This document shows, piece after piece, positions 17,040-26,758 of a stretch of DNA of 64,000 nucleotides. The notes under the pieces were generated by a model. The model saw nothing but the letters and a program-made list of their open reading frames with translations, was not told the origin of the DNA and did not search any database. Source of the DNA: Bradyrhizobium sp. sGM-13. GTDB lineage: Bacteria > Pseudomonadota > Alphaproteobacteria > Rhizobiales > Xanthobacteraceae. Position numbers and translations under genes: made by a program. The stretch is taken from positions 1-64,000 of the forward strand of contig NZ_JAGWDK010000018.1 in assembly GCF_018398875.1 (NCBI RefSeq), written 5' to 3'. The first letter of the stretch is position 1. Each line of letters starts with the position of its first letter.

Positions 17040-18197
17040 CTAGAAGCCGCCAACATCGAGGCCGTCGGCAAATCCTTCGCCCAGCGCGCTCGCCATTCCG
17101 CCGCGCGCCGAAACGTTGGCGGCTGTCTCGATACCGCTAACATTGATCGATCCGAGCACCCTGACCCAGAGATCACGCAACAGATAGACCCGGATCACGA
17201 TATTCATCGCTAGCGCAAACACCAGGTAGCCGATGCCCGCGAGCACCAGAAGCGGAATGCTCTTCATGAATTCCTGCGACTTGAAGAACTCGCTGAATGC
17301 ATCGCCGCTCATGCTGGCGACCAACACCGCCGCCAGCGCAAGGTAGGCCGAGAACACCAATCCGAGCACCACGATCCAGCCGATGACTTTCCAGTACAGG
17401 CCGATCAGAGCGCTCTTGGGCAAGGACGATTCCACACGCACTCCGCCGAACCGAATGCCCGAGAGCCACCAGCGCCATTCGATCGCCTTGAAGGCCCCGT
17501 AAATGAACGGGGCGAGCGGGAAGACGTAAAGCGCAATCGGCGTGAGCAGCCACAGCCACCAGCCGCGCTTGAAAAACTCCCAGCCGCGCCCCTCAAAACT
17601 GCCCTGCAGGTCGCCGTAGAAGGTGTGGCGCATCTTGTAGCGTTCGAGCGCGGCCGAGCGCCACGGCAGCGCCAGCCCGAGGGTCACCGCCGACAACAGG
17701 CCCCACAGCGATGCCTGCAAGGCATAGATCCAGCCCGAGCCGGTCATCCAGAACCGCAGGCCGCGCCACACCGTGCGCGTCAGCCGGTAACGGCGCGCGC
17801 GATAGATCGCGAACTGCCCGAACACGTAGAAGAACGCGACCAGCGGAATACTGGCAAACGCCTGGATATGCTCGGCCTCGAGGCCAACCAGAAAGTAGCC
17901 GAGATAGACCGGCACCAGGATCGCTAGCGCGACCAAAAATCCGATCAGCAATTCCTTGCCGCGGCCGGTATATTCTGCGGCGTCGCCATCGACATGGGTG
18001 TTGGCCCAGAGATGGCGGCGGATATCGGTGAGCAGCCAAAACCGGTAGAAGCCGAGGGTGACGAATTCCAGCCCCGCGCCGCGCTTGACCAGATCAAAGA
18101 ATTCGCCGCGGCTGCCCGAAAACGCCACCGGCATCGGCGGCGGCACGGGCAAAGGCTGCGGAGGCGGCAACTGCGGCGGCCAGCTCATCTGATTCAT
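17040..18197 (-). CDS. DUF898 (YjgN-like) polytopic membrane protein
   Basis: 385 residues starting with a Pro-rich tail (PPQLPPPQPLPVPPPMPVAF), then two repeats of the DUF898 unit, each beginning with a FSGSRGEFF or RHTFYGDLQGSF type strand and followed by paired membrane helices, about eight in all. Function unknown. The first ATG may be 18197 or 18188. Its stop lies 14 bases before the M48 protease gene, so it may be the substrate guide or partner of that protease; this is inference. Confidence 0.87.
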   Translation of the reverse strand: MNQMSWPPQLPPPQPLPVPPPMPVAFSGSRGEFFDLVKRGAGLEFVTLGFYRFWLLTDIRRHLWANTHVDGDAAEYTGRGKELLIGFLVALAILVPVYLGYFLVGLEAEHIQAFASIPLVAFFYVFGQFAIYRARRYRLTRTVWRGLRFWMTGSGWIYALQASLWGLLSAVTLGLALPWRSAALERYKMRHTFYGDLQGSFEGRGWEFFKRGWWLWLLTPIALYVFPLAPFIYGAFKAIEWRWWLSGIRFGGVRVESSLPKSALIGLYWKVIGWIVVLGLVFSAYLALAAVLVASMSGDAFSEFFKSQEFMKSIPLLVLAGIGYLVFALAMNIVIRVYLLRDLWVRVLGSINVSGIETAANVSARGGMASALGEGFADGLDVGGF

Positions 18198-18353
18198 GGT
18201 TCAACTCCAGCGCGAACGATGGGGATCAAACCACAGATTTGCCAGCCGTTGTGTGACCCAGGTCCCACACATGCATTGAAGCTTGCGGGTTTGACGCTGG
18301 GCCGAGCCGTCGCGCCACATTGGGATCACCTGCGCTGAGAGAGCCCATCCCGA

Positions 18354-18381
18354 CCTTCTCCCCGTAAGAGCGGCGAGAAGG
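18354..18381 (-). repeat. Dispersed hairpin between genes, possible terminator
   Basis: CCTTCTC and GAGAAGG flank CCG/CGG with one mismatch. It lies just after the stop of the isovaleryl-CoA dehydrogenase gene. This CTCC-TTCTC-CCCG hairpin resembles a common Bradyrhizobium intergenic repeat. Confidence 0.5.
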
Positions 18382-18389
18382 AGCAAGAG

Positions 18390-19562
<1,173 letters not shown>

Positions 19563-19783
19563 GGCCGCCTCCCGGCGAATTAAGCGTTGTTTCAAACAGA
19601 CTTAGTACCCGGGCCTACACTTGTCACGCGGCGAAATACGCGCGCCGCCCAAGATCGAACAGGCACTGCGCTGCGGCCAAATGCGCCCAACTCGCCCTTG
19701 CGCCGGGGCACGGCTCGGGATGTAATAGGGTAAAACATGACCCGTCCGGCATGCTTCGCGCGGGGAATCAGGGAGAGCGGCTC

Positions 19784-21055
19784 ATGCACGGAACCATCGA
19801 TCTCGCCGGAGATTCTCATCTGCGCGCCGCGCGCGATGCGGCTCAATCCATGCCGCTGGCGGATTTCGATGTCGGCAATCCCGAACTGTTCCAGAACGAC
19901 TCGTTCTGGCCGTATTTCGACCGGCTGCGCCGGGAAGAGCCGGTGCATTACTGCAAGGACAGCATGTTCGGGCCGTACTGGTCGATAACCAAGTACAACG
20001 ACATCATGGACATCGAGACCAACCACGCGGTGTTCTCCTCGGCAGCGTCGCTGGGCGGCATCACCATTCGCGACGTCGCGCCGGACCTGCGCCGCGAAAG
20101 TTTCATCGCGATGGACCAGCCGCGCCACTCCGCACAGCGCAAGACGGTGGCGCCGATGTTCACGCCGACGCACCTGGACCAGCTAGCGATCAACATCCGC
20201 AAGCGTTCCGCCGAATGCCTCGACAACCTTCCGAAGAACGAAACCTTCGACTGGGTCGATCAGGTCTCGATCGAACTCACCACGCAGATGCTCGCCGTAC
20301 TGTTCGACTTCCCCTGGGAAGATCGCCGCAAGCTGACGCGCTGGTCCGATATCGCAACCACGATTCCGCATCATGGCGGCCTAGTGGAGACCGAGGACCA
20401 GCGGCAGGCCGAGCTGCTGGAATGCGCGACCTATTTCGCAAGACTCTGGAAGGAGCGCATCAACCAGCCGCCGAAGAGCGATTTGTTGTCGATGATGGCA
20501 CATAGCGATGCTACGCGCGACATGGACCCGAAGAACTTCCTCGGCAATCTGATCCTGCTGATCGTCGGCGGCAACGACACCACCCGCAACACGCTCTCGG
20601 GGAGCGTCTATGCGCTGAACAAGAATCCGGATCAGTACCGCAAGCTGCGCAACAACCCCGAGCTGATCGACAGCTTCGTCCCCGAAGTGATCCGCTGGCA
20701 GACGCCGCTGGCGCATATGCGCCGCACCGCGCTCGAAGACATCGAATTCCGAGGGCGTCAGATCAAGAAGGGCGACAAGCTCGTGATGTGGTACGTCTCG
20801 GGCAACCGCGACGAGGACGTGATCGAGCGTCCGTACGAGTTCATCATCGACCGCGCCCGTCCCCGCACCCACCTTTCCTTTGGTTTCGGCATCCACCGTT
20901 GCGTCGGGATCAGGCTGGCGGAATTGCAACTGAAGATTATCTGGGAAGAAATCCTCAAGCGGTACGATAATATTGAAGTGATCGGCGAACCGAAGCGGGT
21001 ATATTCGAGTTTCGTCAAGGGCTACGAGACCCTGCCGGTCCGCATCGCTGCCTAG
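19784..21055 (+). CDS. Cytochrome P450, CYP153-like (first of two)
   Basis: 423 residues from the ATG at 19784, which follows GGGAGAG. Motifs: I-helix LLIVGGNDTTRNTLSG, K-helix EVIRWQTP, heme loop FGFGIHRCVG with Cys373, then RLAELQLKIIWEE. The IHRCVG-x-RLAELQL stretch and the GGNDTTRN helix match CYP153 hydroxylases, which add oxygen to the terminal carbon of alkanes or fatty acids. No ferredoxin or ferredoxin reductase gene is adjacent, so electrons must come from elsewhere. Start chosen over an upstream ATG at 19751. Confidence 0.88.
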   Translation: MHGTIDLAGDSHLRAARDAAQSMPLADFDVGNPELFQNDSFWPYFDRLRREEPVHYCKDSMFGPYWSITKYNDIMDIETNHAVFSSAASLGGITIRDVAPDLRRESFIAMDQPRHSAQRKTVAPMFTPTHLDQLAINIRKRSAECLDNLPKNETFDWVDQVSIELTTQMLAVLFDFPWEDRRKLTRWSDIATTIPHHGGLVETEDQRQAELLECATYFARLWKERINQPPKSDLLSMMAHSDATRDMDPKNFLGNLILLIVGGNDTTRNTLSGSVYALNKNPDQYRKLRNNPELIDSFVPEVIRWQTPLAHMRRTALEDIEFRGRQIKKGDKLVMWYVSGNRDEDVIERPYEFIIDRARPRTHLSFGFGIHRCVGIRLAELQLKIIWEEILKRYDNIEVIGEPKRVYSSFVKGYETLPVRIAA

Positions 21056-21087
21056 CCGCGCTCACGCTCATCCGGGATGATCGAACC

Positions 21088-22362
21088 ATGAACGTTCAAA
21101 CTGCCATCAGAGCCGACAAAAAAGAGCTGCTGCGCGCGGCGCGCGAGGAGGCCTATTCGACGCCGCTGAAGGATTTTCATCCCGGTGCGCCAAAACTTTT
21201 CCAGAACGACACGCTGTGGCCATGGTTCGAGCGGCTGCGCAAGGAAGAGCCGGTGCACTATTGCGAGAACTCGCCGATCGAGCCCTATTGGTCGGTGACC
21301 AAGTACAACGACATAATGCATGTCGACACCAATCACGGCATCTTCTCCTCCGACTCCACGCTCGGCGGCATCTCGATCCGCGACGTGCCGCCCGGCTACG
21401 ACTATCCGAGCTTCATCGCGATGGACCAGCCGCGGCACTCGGCGCAGCGCAAGACGGTGTCACCGATGTTCACGCCGACGCATCTGGACGAGCTGGCAAA
21501 ACTGATCCGCGAGCGCTCGCAAAAGGTGCTGGACAATTTGCCGCGCAACGAGACCTTCAACTTCGTCGAGCGCGTCTCGATCGAACTGACCACGCAGATG
21601 CTGGCGACGCTGTTCGATTTCCCCTGGGAGGAGCGGCGCAAGTTGACGCGCTGGTCCGACGTCTCGACCGCGCTGCCCAAGAGCGGCGTGGTGGAATCGC
21701 CCGAGCAGCGACGCCGCGAGATGGACGAATGCTACGCCTATTTCTCAAAACTCTGGAACGAGCGCGTCAACGCGCCGCCGAAGAACGATTTGCTGTCGAT
21801 GATGGCGCACAGCGATGCGACGCGGCACATGGACCCCGACAATCTGATGGGCAACATCATCCTCTTGATCGTCGGCGGCAACGACACCACCCGCAATACC
21901 ATGAGCGGCTCGGTGCTGGCGCTGAACGAGCACCCCGACCAGTATCAGAAGCTGCGCGAGAACCCCGCGCTGATCGATTCCATGGTGCCGGAAGTGATCC
22001 GCTGGCAGACCCCGCTCGCCCATATGCGCCGCACCGCGTTGGTCGATACCGAGATCGGCGGCAAGAAGGTCAAGAAGGGCGATCGCGTCGTGATGTGGTA
22101 CGTCTCCGGCAACCGCGACGAGGAAGGCATCGAGCGGCCCGACGAATTCATCATCGACCGCGCCCGGCCCCGCACCCATCTGTCGTTCGGCTTCGGCATC
22201 CACCGCTGCGTCGGCATGCGGCTGGCCGAGCTGCAGCTCAAGATCGTGTGGGAAGAAATGCTGAGGCGTTTCGACCGCATCGAGGTGGTCGGCGAGCCGA
22301 AGCGGGTCTATTCAAGCTTTGTGCGCGGCATCGAGCAGCTCCCGGTACGCATTCCCGGGTGA
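21088..22362 (+). CDS. Cytochrome P450, CYP153-like (second of two)
   Basis: 424 residues, a close paralogue of the preceding P450: same LLIVGGNDTTRNTMSG helix, heme loop FGFGIHRCVG with Cys374, and C-terminal GEPKRVYSSFVRG. It lies 32 bases after the first gene, so they are one transcript. The two differ mainly in the first 40 residues and in the F-G region after DFPWEERRKL, the substrate-gating part, so they may have split substrates. Tandem duplication is inferred. Confidence 0.88.
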   Translation: MNVQTAIRADKKELLRAAREEAYSTPLKDFHPGAPKLFQNDTLWPWFERLRKEEPVHYCENSPIEPYWSVTKYNDIMHVDTNHGIFSSDSTLGGISIRDVPPGYDYPSFIAMDQPRHSAQRKTVSPMFTPTHLDELAKLIRERSQKVLDNLPRNETFNFVERVSIELTTQMLATLFDFPWEERRKLTRWSDVSTALPKSGVVESPEQRRREMDECYAYFSKLWNERVNAPPKNDLLSMMAHSDATRHMDPDNLMGNIILLIVGGNDTTRNTMSGSVLALNEHPDQYQKLRENPALIDSMVPEVIRWQTPLAHMRRTALVDTEIGGKKVKKGDRVVMWYVSGNRDEEGIERPDEFIIDRARPRTHLSFGFGIHRCVGMRLAELQLKIVWEEMLRRFDRIEVVGEPKRVYSSFVRGIEQLPVRIPG

Positions 22363-22690
22363 GCAGCGAGCTCCACTCCGCCTGATCCCGACAGGGCGCA
22401 AAAGAAAAAAGCCGCCCAAAGGCGGCTTCCACATTCGAACCTGATGATCGTGGATCAGGCAGAGATCACTGCTGGCTGTATCTTCCAGAAATAACCGAAA
22501 AGCAGAAACACCAATCTTCCCCACTTCGATGTAGCGCGCAAGGGGCTTGCTTCAAGACCCCGGTCATCCCGTAGAACCGCCGGCCAAAGCCACAACCTAC
22601 GGGGGTCACGAAATGAGTGCATTTGCTGTCGACGTGCCGATCGCGCAGGGCCGGGTTGATCGCAGCCGCGGAAACGACCGGAGCGTCGCG
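22363..22690. other. Intergenic segment after the P450 pair
   Basis: Apart from the hairpin at 22409-22428, only short unsupported frames on the minus strand (for example one starting near 22524) are visible. The start of the monooxygenase may be here (ATG at 22613) if the longer form is used. Confidence 0.4.
22400..22428. terminator. Hairpin terminator after the P450 pair
   Basis: AAGCCGCC at 22409-22416 pairs with GGCGGCTT at 22421-22428. The T run lies on the minus-strand side (TTTTTTCTTTT), so it is strongest for minus-strand transcripts, but it is the only hairpin after the P450 genes. Confidence 0.6.
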
Positions 22691-24165
22691 ATGACCGAGC
22701 ATGCGGTGGTCATCGTTGGCGGAGGTCCGACAGGGCTGATGTTGGCCGGCGAGTTGGCGTTGGCTGATATCGACGTCGCCATCGTCGAGCGGCGTCCTAA
22801 CCAGGAGCTCGCCGGCTCGCGCGCGGGCGGTCTGCACGCACGCACCATCGAGGTTCTCGATCAGCGCGGCATCGCTGACCGGTTCTTGTCGCAGGGACAG
22901 GTGGCCCAGGTCGCAGGCTTCGCCTTGATCCGTTTGGACATCAGCGACTTTCCCACCCGGCACAATTACGGGCTCGCGCTGTGGCAGAACCATATCGAGC
23001 GCCTCCTCGCCGGCTGGGTCGAGGAGCTGGCGGTGCCGATCTATCGCGGACGTGAGGTGACGGATTTCGCGCAAGACGACAGCGGCGTCGACGTCGTGCT
23101 GTCCGATGGCGCCAATCATTGCGGACGAAGTATCTCGTCGGCTGCGACGGCGGACGCAGCCTGATCCGCAAAGCAGCCGGCATCGACTTCCCCGGCTGGG
23201 ATCCGACAACGAGCCACCTGATCGCCGAGGTCGAGATTGCCAAGGAGCCGGAATGGGGCATCCGCCACGACGCCATCGGCATCCATGGCCTGAGCAGGCT
23301 GGAGGATGGCGGGCCGGTGCGGGTCATGGTGACCGAGCAGCACGTGGGATCCACCAGCGAACCCACCTTGCGCGATCTCCGCGAAGCGCTCATCGCCGTC
23401 TTCGGGACCGACTATGGGATCCACAGTCCGACCTCGATCTCCCGATTCACCGATATGACCCGGCAAGCGGCGTCCTACCGCAAGGGGCGCGTATTGCTGG
23501 CTGGCGACGCCGCGCACGTGCATTACCCCGTGGGCGGACAGGGCCTCAATATCGGCGTGCAGGATGCCGTGAATTTGGGATGGAAGCTGGCGCAGGTGGT
23601 CAAGCAGACATCACCGGAAAGCCTGCTGGATACTTATCACGCCGAGCGCCACCCGGTTGGTGCCCGCGTGCTGCGCAACACGATGGCGCAAGTCGCGCTG
23701 ATGCGTCGCCCGGACGACCGCGTCAAGGCCCTGCAGGACACCATGTCCGAACTGCTCGATATGGACGAGCCGCGCAAGCGGTTCTTCGCCGCCATGATGT
23801 CCGGTCTGGACGTCCGTTACGACCTCGGCGAGGGACATCCGCTGCTCGGACGCCGCATGCCCGATCTCGACCTGGTCACCGCCGACGGTCCGCTGCGGGT
23901 ATTTACTCTGCTGCACGGCGCCCGCCCCGTGCTGCTCGACTTCGGTCATCCCGGCCGCCTCGACATCACGCCGTGGGCGGATCGGGTCCAGCTCATCAGC
24001 GCTGAATATGCAGGTGCGTGGGAGCTGCCGGCAATCGGCGTAGTTGCTGCTCCCACCGCCGTGTTGATAAGGCCCGATGGATATGTCGCCTGGGTGGGGG
24101 ACCAAACTGAGTTCGGGCTCGCTGACGCGCTAACGACATGGTTCGGACCGCCTGCCGCCGCGTGA
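22691..24165 (+). pseudogene. FAD-dependent monooxygenase broken by a frameshift
   Basis: Two adjacent frames together encode one aromatic-ring hydroxylase (PheA/TetX-like flavin monooxygenase). The first covers MTEHAVVIVGGGPTGLMLAG (FAD dinucleotide motif) to LSDGANH near 23119. The second continues with LRTKYLVGCDGGRSLIRKAA and then has the second FAD motif GDAAHVHYPVGGQGLNIG and a C-terminal thioredoxin-like domain ending near 24165. A one-base loss around 23117-23119 explains the switch. Either it is a real pseudogene or a sequencing error. The start is taken at 22691; an ATG at 22613 would add 26 residues. Confidence 0.8.
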
Positions 24166-24260
24166 GCTGCATAGGTCTTGCCGCAGCCTCTCGCGCGATG
24201 GCATTTGATTCTGCACGCTACACGAAGTCGGCCCTTGCGCCGCTATCCGCGTGCGGACCT

Positions 24261-24863
24261 CTATGCTGCCAGAAACGGTATCTCGACCGCCAGTGTGTAG
24301 CCGTTGACCATCAGCAGGCCACCCGCGGCACCGACGATGCCGCCGACGATCGCAAGCCAGGGCAGCGTCGCGACGATCGAGACCGAGATCAGCACGATGG
24401 CGATTTGCAGAAGAGCTTCGGCATAGTCGAAGTAGGGATCTTGCTTCAGCGCATGGTCGCGCCTGCTCTCGTAGTCCTTGGCCCGCGCCACCAATTCCTT
24501 CTTGCCCTCCTGCGTCTCGGGCTCGGACTCGTAGCGTGCCGCCGTCTTGCGATAGGCTTCCGCTTTTGCCTTCAGGGCCGTCCTAGCCTCGGCGTTGAGG
24601 CTTCCGTCCTGCAGGAACGCCAGTTCGATCGCGTCGGCCGCGAGGTTGTAGTCGGTCTGGCGGATGTTCTTGGCCTGGTAGAAGGCATAGTGGTTCGCGG
24701 CATAGATGTTGTTGTTGGTCGCCTCCTTGCCGGCGTTGGCGCCGCCAAGCCCGGTGATGGCCAGCAGCATCGCCAGAATGGCGATGCCGACCGCCGCGCG
24801 CTGCTTGAAGCGGTCGTTCTCCTTCTCCTGATCCATCATGTCGGCGGCGTCTTCGGCTTTCAT
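24261..24863 (-). CDS. DUF4337 membrane protein
   Basis: 200 residues with one membrane helix near the start (RAAVGIAILAMLLAITGLGG) and two near the end (LLQIAIVLISVSIVATLPWL and AIVGGIVGAAGGLLMVNGY), and a coiled-coil region (about 110-150) between them. DUF4337 proteins are of unknown function. Starts at the ATG at 24863 after GGAGGAGC. Confidence 0.83.
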   Translation of the reverse strand: MKAEDAADMMDQEKENDRFKQRAAVGIAILAMLLAITGLGGANAGKEATNNNIYAANHYAFYQAKNIRQTDYNLAADAIELAFLQDGSLNAEARTALKAKAEAYRKTAARYESEPETQEGKKELVARAKDYESRRDHALKQDPYFDYAEALLQIAIVLISVSIVATLPWLAIVGGIVGAAGGLLMVNGYTLAVEIPFLAA

Positions 24864-25240
24864 CGATCGGCTCCTCCTCGCTCCTAAAGGGCAGGCACGA
24901 TAAACAACGGCGTTATGTCACCATCGCGACGCACGAGCACGTTGATTTGTTCCGCAGAATGCGGCAGGCGCGATCGGTCATACGAAGGGATCGGCAATTC
25001 CACGCAGCGATCAAGGTTTACGCAAACGTTCGGATGCTTCAGTTCAAGCGTCACAGGAACGGCGCGCTGCTACGGGAGAGAAGTCGACCAAAATGAGGTC
25101 GAAACAGGCCAGCCACAAGGCCAATACAAAAAGGTCCGGTCCGGGGTCATTTTCAGACCTCTGCGTCATCAAAGCCGAGGTCTCCTTTCCATCTCGCGGC
25201 GTCGGGTAGGAACTGCGACCGAACGCAACTGCCGCGGGCC
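24864..25240. other. Intergenic region upstream of the ArsR operon
   Basis: No convincing gene. Short frames around 25044-25247 on the minus strand and a 38-codon frame at about 25094 lack ribosome sites. The region ends in the operator palindrome. Confidence 0.45.
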
Positions 25241-25268
25241 TTGACAAAAAAATTTGTCAATGTACGTT
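25241..25268 (+). promoter_or_regulatory. Operator palindrome overlapping the ArsR promoter
   Basis: TTGACAAA at 25241-25248 and TTTGTCAA at 25253-25260 are perfect inverted arms around AAAA, an ideal site for a dimeric winged-helix repressor. TTGACA is also a consensus -35 box; TACGTT at 25263-25268 serves as -10. Transcription would begin near the ATG at 25275, so the mRNA may be leaderless. Confidence 0.75.
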
Positions 25269-25274
25269 ACCGCC

Positions 25275-25862
25275 ATGATCGATATCGAGGTGATCAGCGA
25301 TCCGGTGGTTGCAGTTGCGGCCCTTGACCCTATCCGAAGCGAGTTGCTGGCCGAACTCGCAGAGCCCGCGTCGGCGGCGATCCTGGCGACGCGCCTGGGA
25401 CTGCCTCGTCAGAAGGTGAACTATCATTTGCGCGCGCTCGAAGTCTGCAGGTTGGTCGAGGTCGCGGACGAACGGCAGTGGGGTGGATTGACCGAGCGGC
25501 TATTGGTGTTGTCGGCCAAGTCGTTCGTTGTTTCGCCAGAGGCGTTAGGCGCGGTCGCAGCCGATCCGAAGCGCAGCAAGGATCAGCTCGCGGCCAGCTA
25601 TCTGATCGCACTCGGCGCCCGGATCGTTCGCGAAGTCGGCGATCTCTGGAAACGTGCGCGGAAAGCCGACAAGCAGCTTGCGACCTTGTCGATCGATACA
25701 GAGATTCGCTTCGCTTCCCCCGCTGCCCGCGCCGCGTTCACGCGCGAGCTGACACAAGCCATCACCGAACTGGTCAGCCGCTACCACGATGCGAGCGCTT
25801 CGGGCGGCCGCGACCATCGATTGGTGATCGTGTCTCATCCCTTGCCTCAAACGTCTCACTGA
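25275..25862 (+). CDS. ArsR-type helix-turn-helix repressor
   Basis: 195 residues. The winged helix (LDPIRSELLAELAEPASAAI, then LGLPRQKVNYHLRALEVCRL) is followed by a helical domain with DEIRFAS-like contacts (SIDTEIRFASPAARAAFTRE). This matches the large ArsR group often paired with SRPBCC proteins. The ATG at 25275 is chosen because the promoter boxes and palindrome end just before it; in-frame TTG and ATG starts at 25254 and 25260 fall inside the operator. It is cotranscribed with the SRPBCC gene 11 bases after its stop and probably represses both. Confidence 0.85.
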   Translation: MIDIEVISDPVVAVAALDPIRSELLAELAEPASAAILATRLGLPRQKVNYHLRALEVCRLVEVADERQWGGLTERLLVLSAKSFVVSPEALGAVAADPKRSKDQLAASYLIALGARIVREVGDLWKRARKADKQLATLSIDTEIRFASPAARAAFTRELTQAITELVSRYHDASASGGRDHRLVIVSHPLPQTSH

Positions 25863-25873
25863 AAGGACAGACC

Positions 25874-26662
25874 ATGCCCGTGAAGAAGGAACCGTCTGGC
25901 CGTCGCAGCGTCGAAGCCAAGGTTGAGGTCCCCGGCACACCCGAAGAGGTATGGCAGGCGATCGCGACGGGTCCCGGCATTTCGTCGTGGTTTGTGCCGA
26001 CGACGTTGGACGAGAAAGTCGGCGGCGAAACCAAATCGAGCTTTGGTCCGGGAATGGATTCCGAGGCCAAGATCACCGCTTGGGAGCCGGCCAAGCGTTT
26101 CGTCGCCGAAACAGAGGAAGGACCTGGCACAGTAGCCACCGAGTGGACCGTCGAAGCCAAGGACGGCGGCACCTGTGTGGTCCGGGTCGTTCATAGCTGG
26201 TTCGCCAATACGGACGATTGGGATGACCAGTTCGAGGGGCACACCTACGGCTGGATCGCATTCTTCCAGAACCTGCGGCTCTATCTGGAGCAATTCCGTG
26301 GGCAACACTCGACGACAGTGGCGCTGTCCGCGATGTCGAACGACAGCGATGCCTGGAGTCGCCTGGTCGGTCCGCTCGGATTAGCTGACGCAAGCGCCGG
26401 CACACGCTTTGCGACACCGGCTGGAGTGCCCGAGCTACGCGGCATCGTGGAAAACGTCAGTCCTCCACAGTGGCCAGGGCTGCAATTGCGGCTCGAACAC
26501 CCCGCACCCGGCATCGCACATCTCTTTGCCATGCCGATCGGAGGGCCGATTCTGCTGACGGTCCGCCTCTACCTCTACGGAGACGCCGGGCGCGCCGTGG
26601 CCAATCACGTCGAGGCCGATTGGCGGCGCTGGCTCGACCAACAGTTTCCACCACAGACGTAG
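25874..26662 (+). CDS. SRPBCC (AHSA1-like) domain protein
   Basis: 262 residues. The N-terminal 150 form an AHSA1-like START/SRPBCC domain (VEAKVEVPGTPEEVWQAIAT, then ITAWEPAKRFVAETEEGPG, then HTYGWIAFFQNLRLYLEQF). The C-terminal 110 residues form a second, less conserved domain (WSRLVGPLGL to WLDQQFPPQT). The fold has a hydrophobic cavity for small ligands. It overlaps functionally with the ArsR repressor gene upstream (11 bases apart, AGGA site before the ATG at 25874), the usual ArsR-SRPBCC module. Ligand unknown. Confidence 0.86.
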   Translation: MPVKKEPSGRRSVEAKVEVPGTPEEVWQAIATGPGISSWFVPTTLDEKVGGETKSSFGPGMDSEAKITAWEPAKRFVAETEEGPGTVATEWTVEAKDGGTCVVRVVHSWFANTDDWDDQFEGHTYGWIAFFQNLRLYLEQFRGQHSTTVALSAMSNDSDAWSRLVGPLGLADASAGTRFATPAGVPELRGIVENVSPPQWPGLQLRLEHPAPGIAHLFAMPIGGPILLTVRLYLYGDAGRAVANHVEADWRRWLDQQFPPQT

Positions 26663-26758
26663 CGGCTGACGGTGACGGTCATTCCGGCACGCGACGCAAC
26701 TGATGTCGTGGGCTGTTGGGCAGCTCATCGGTGAACTGCGACGCTCGCCAACGAATGT

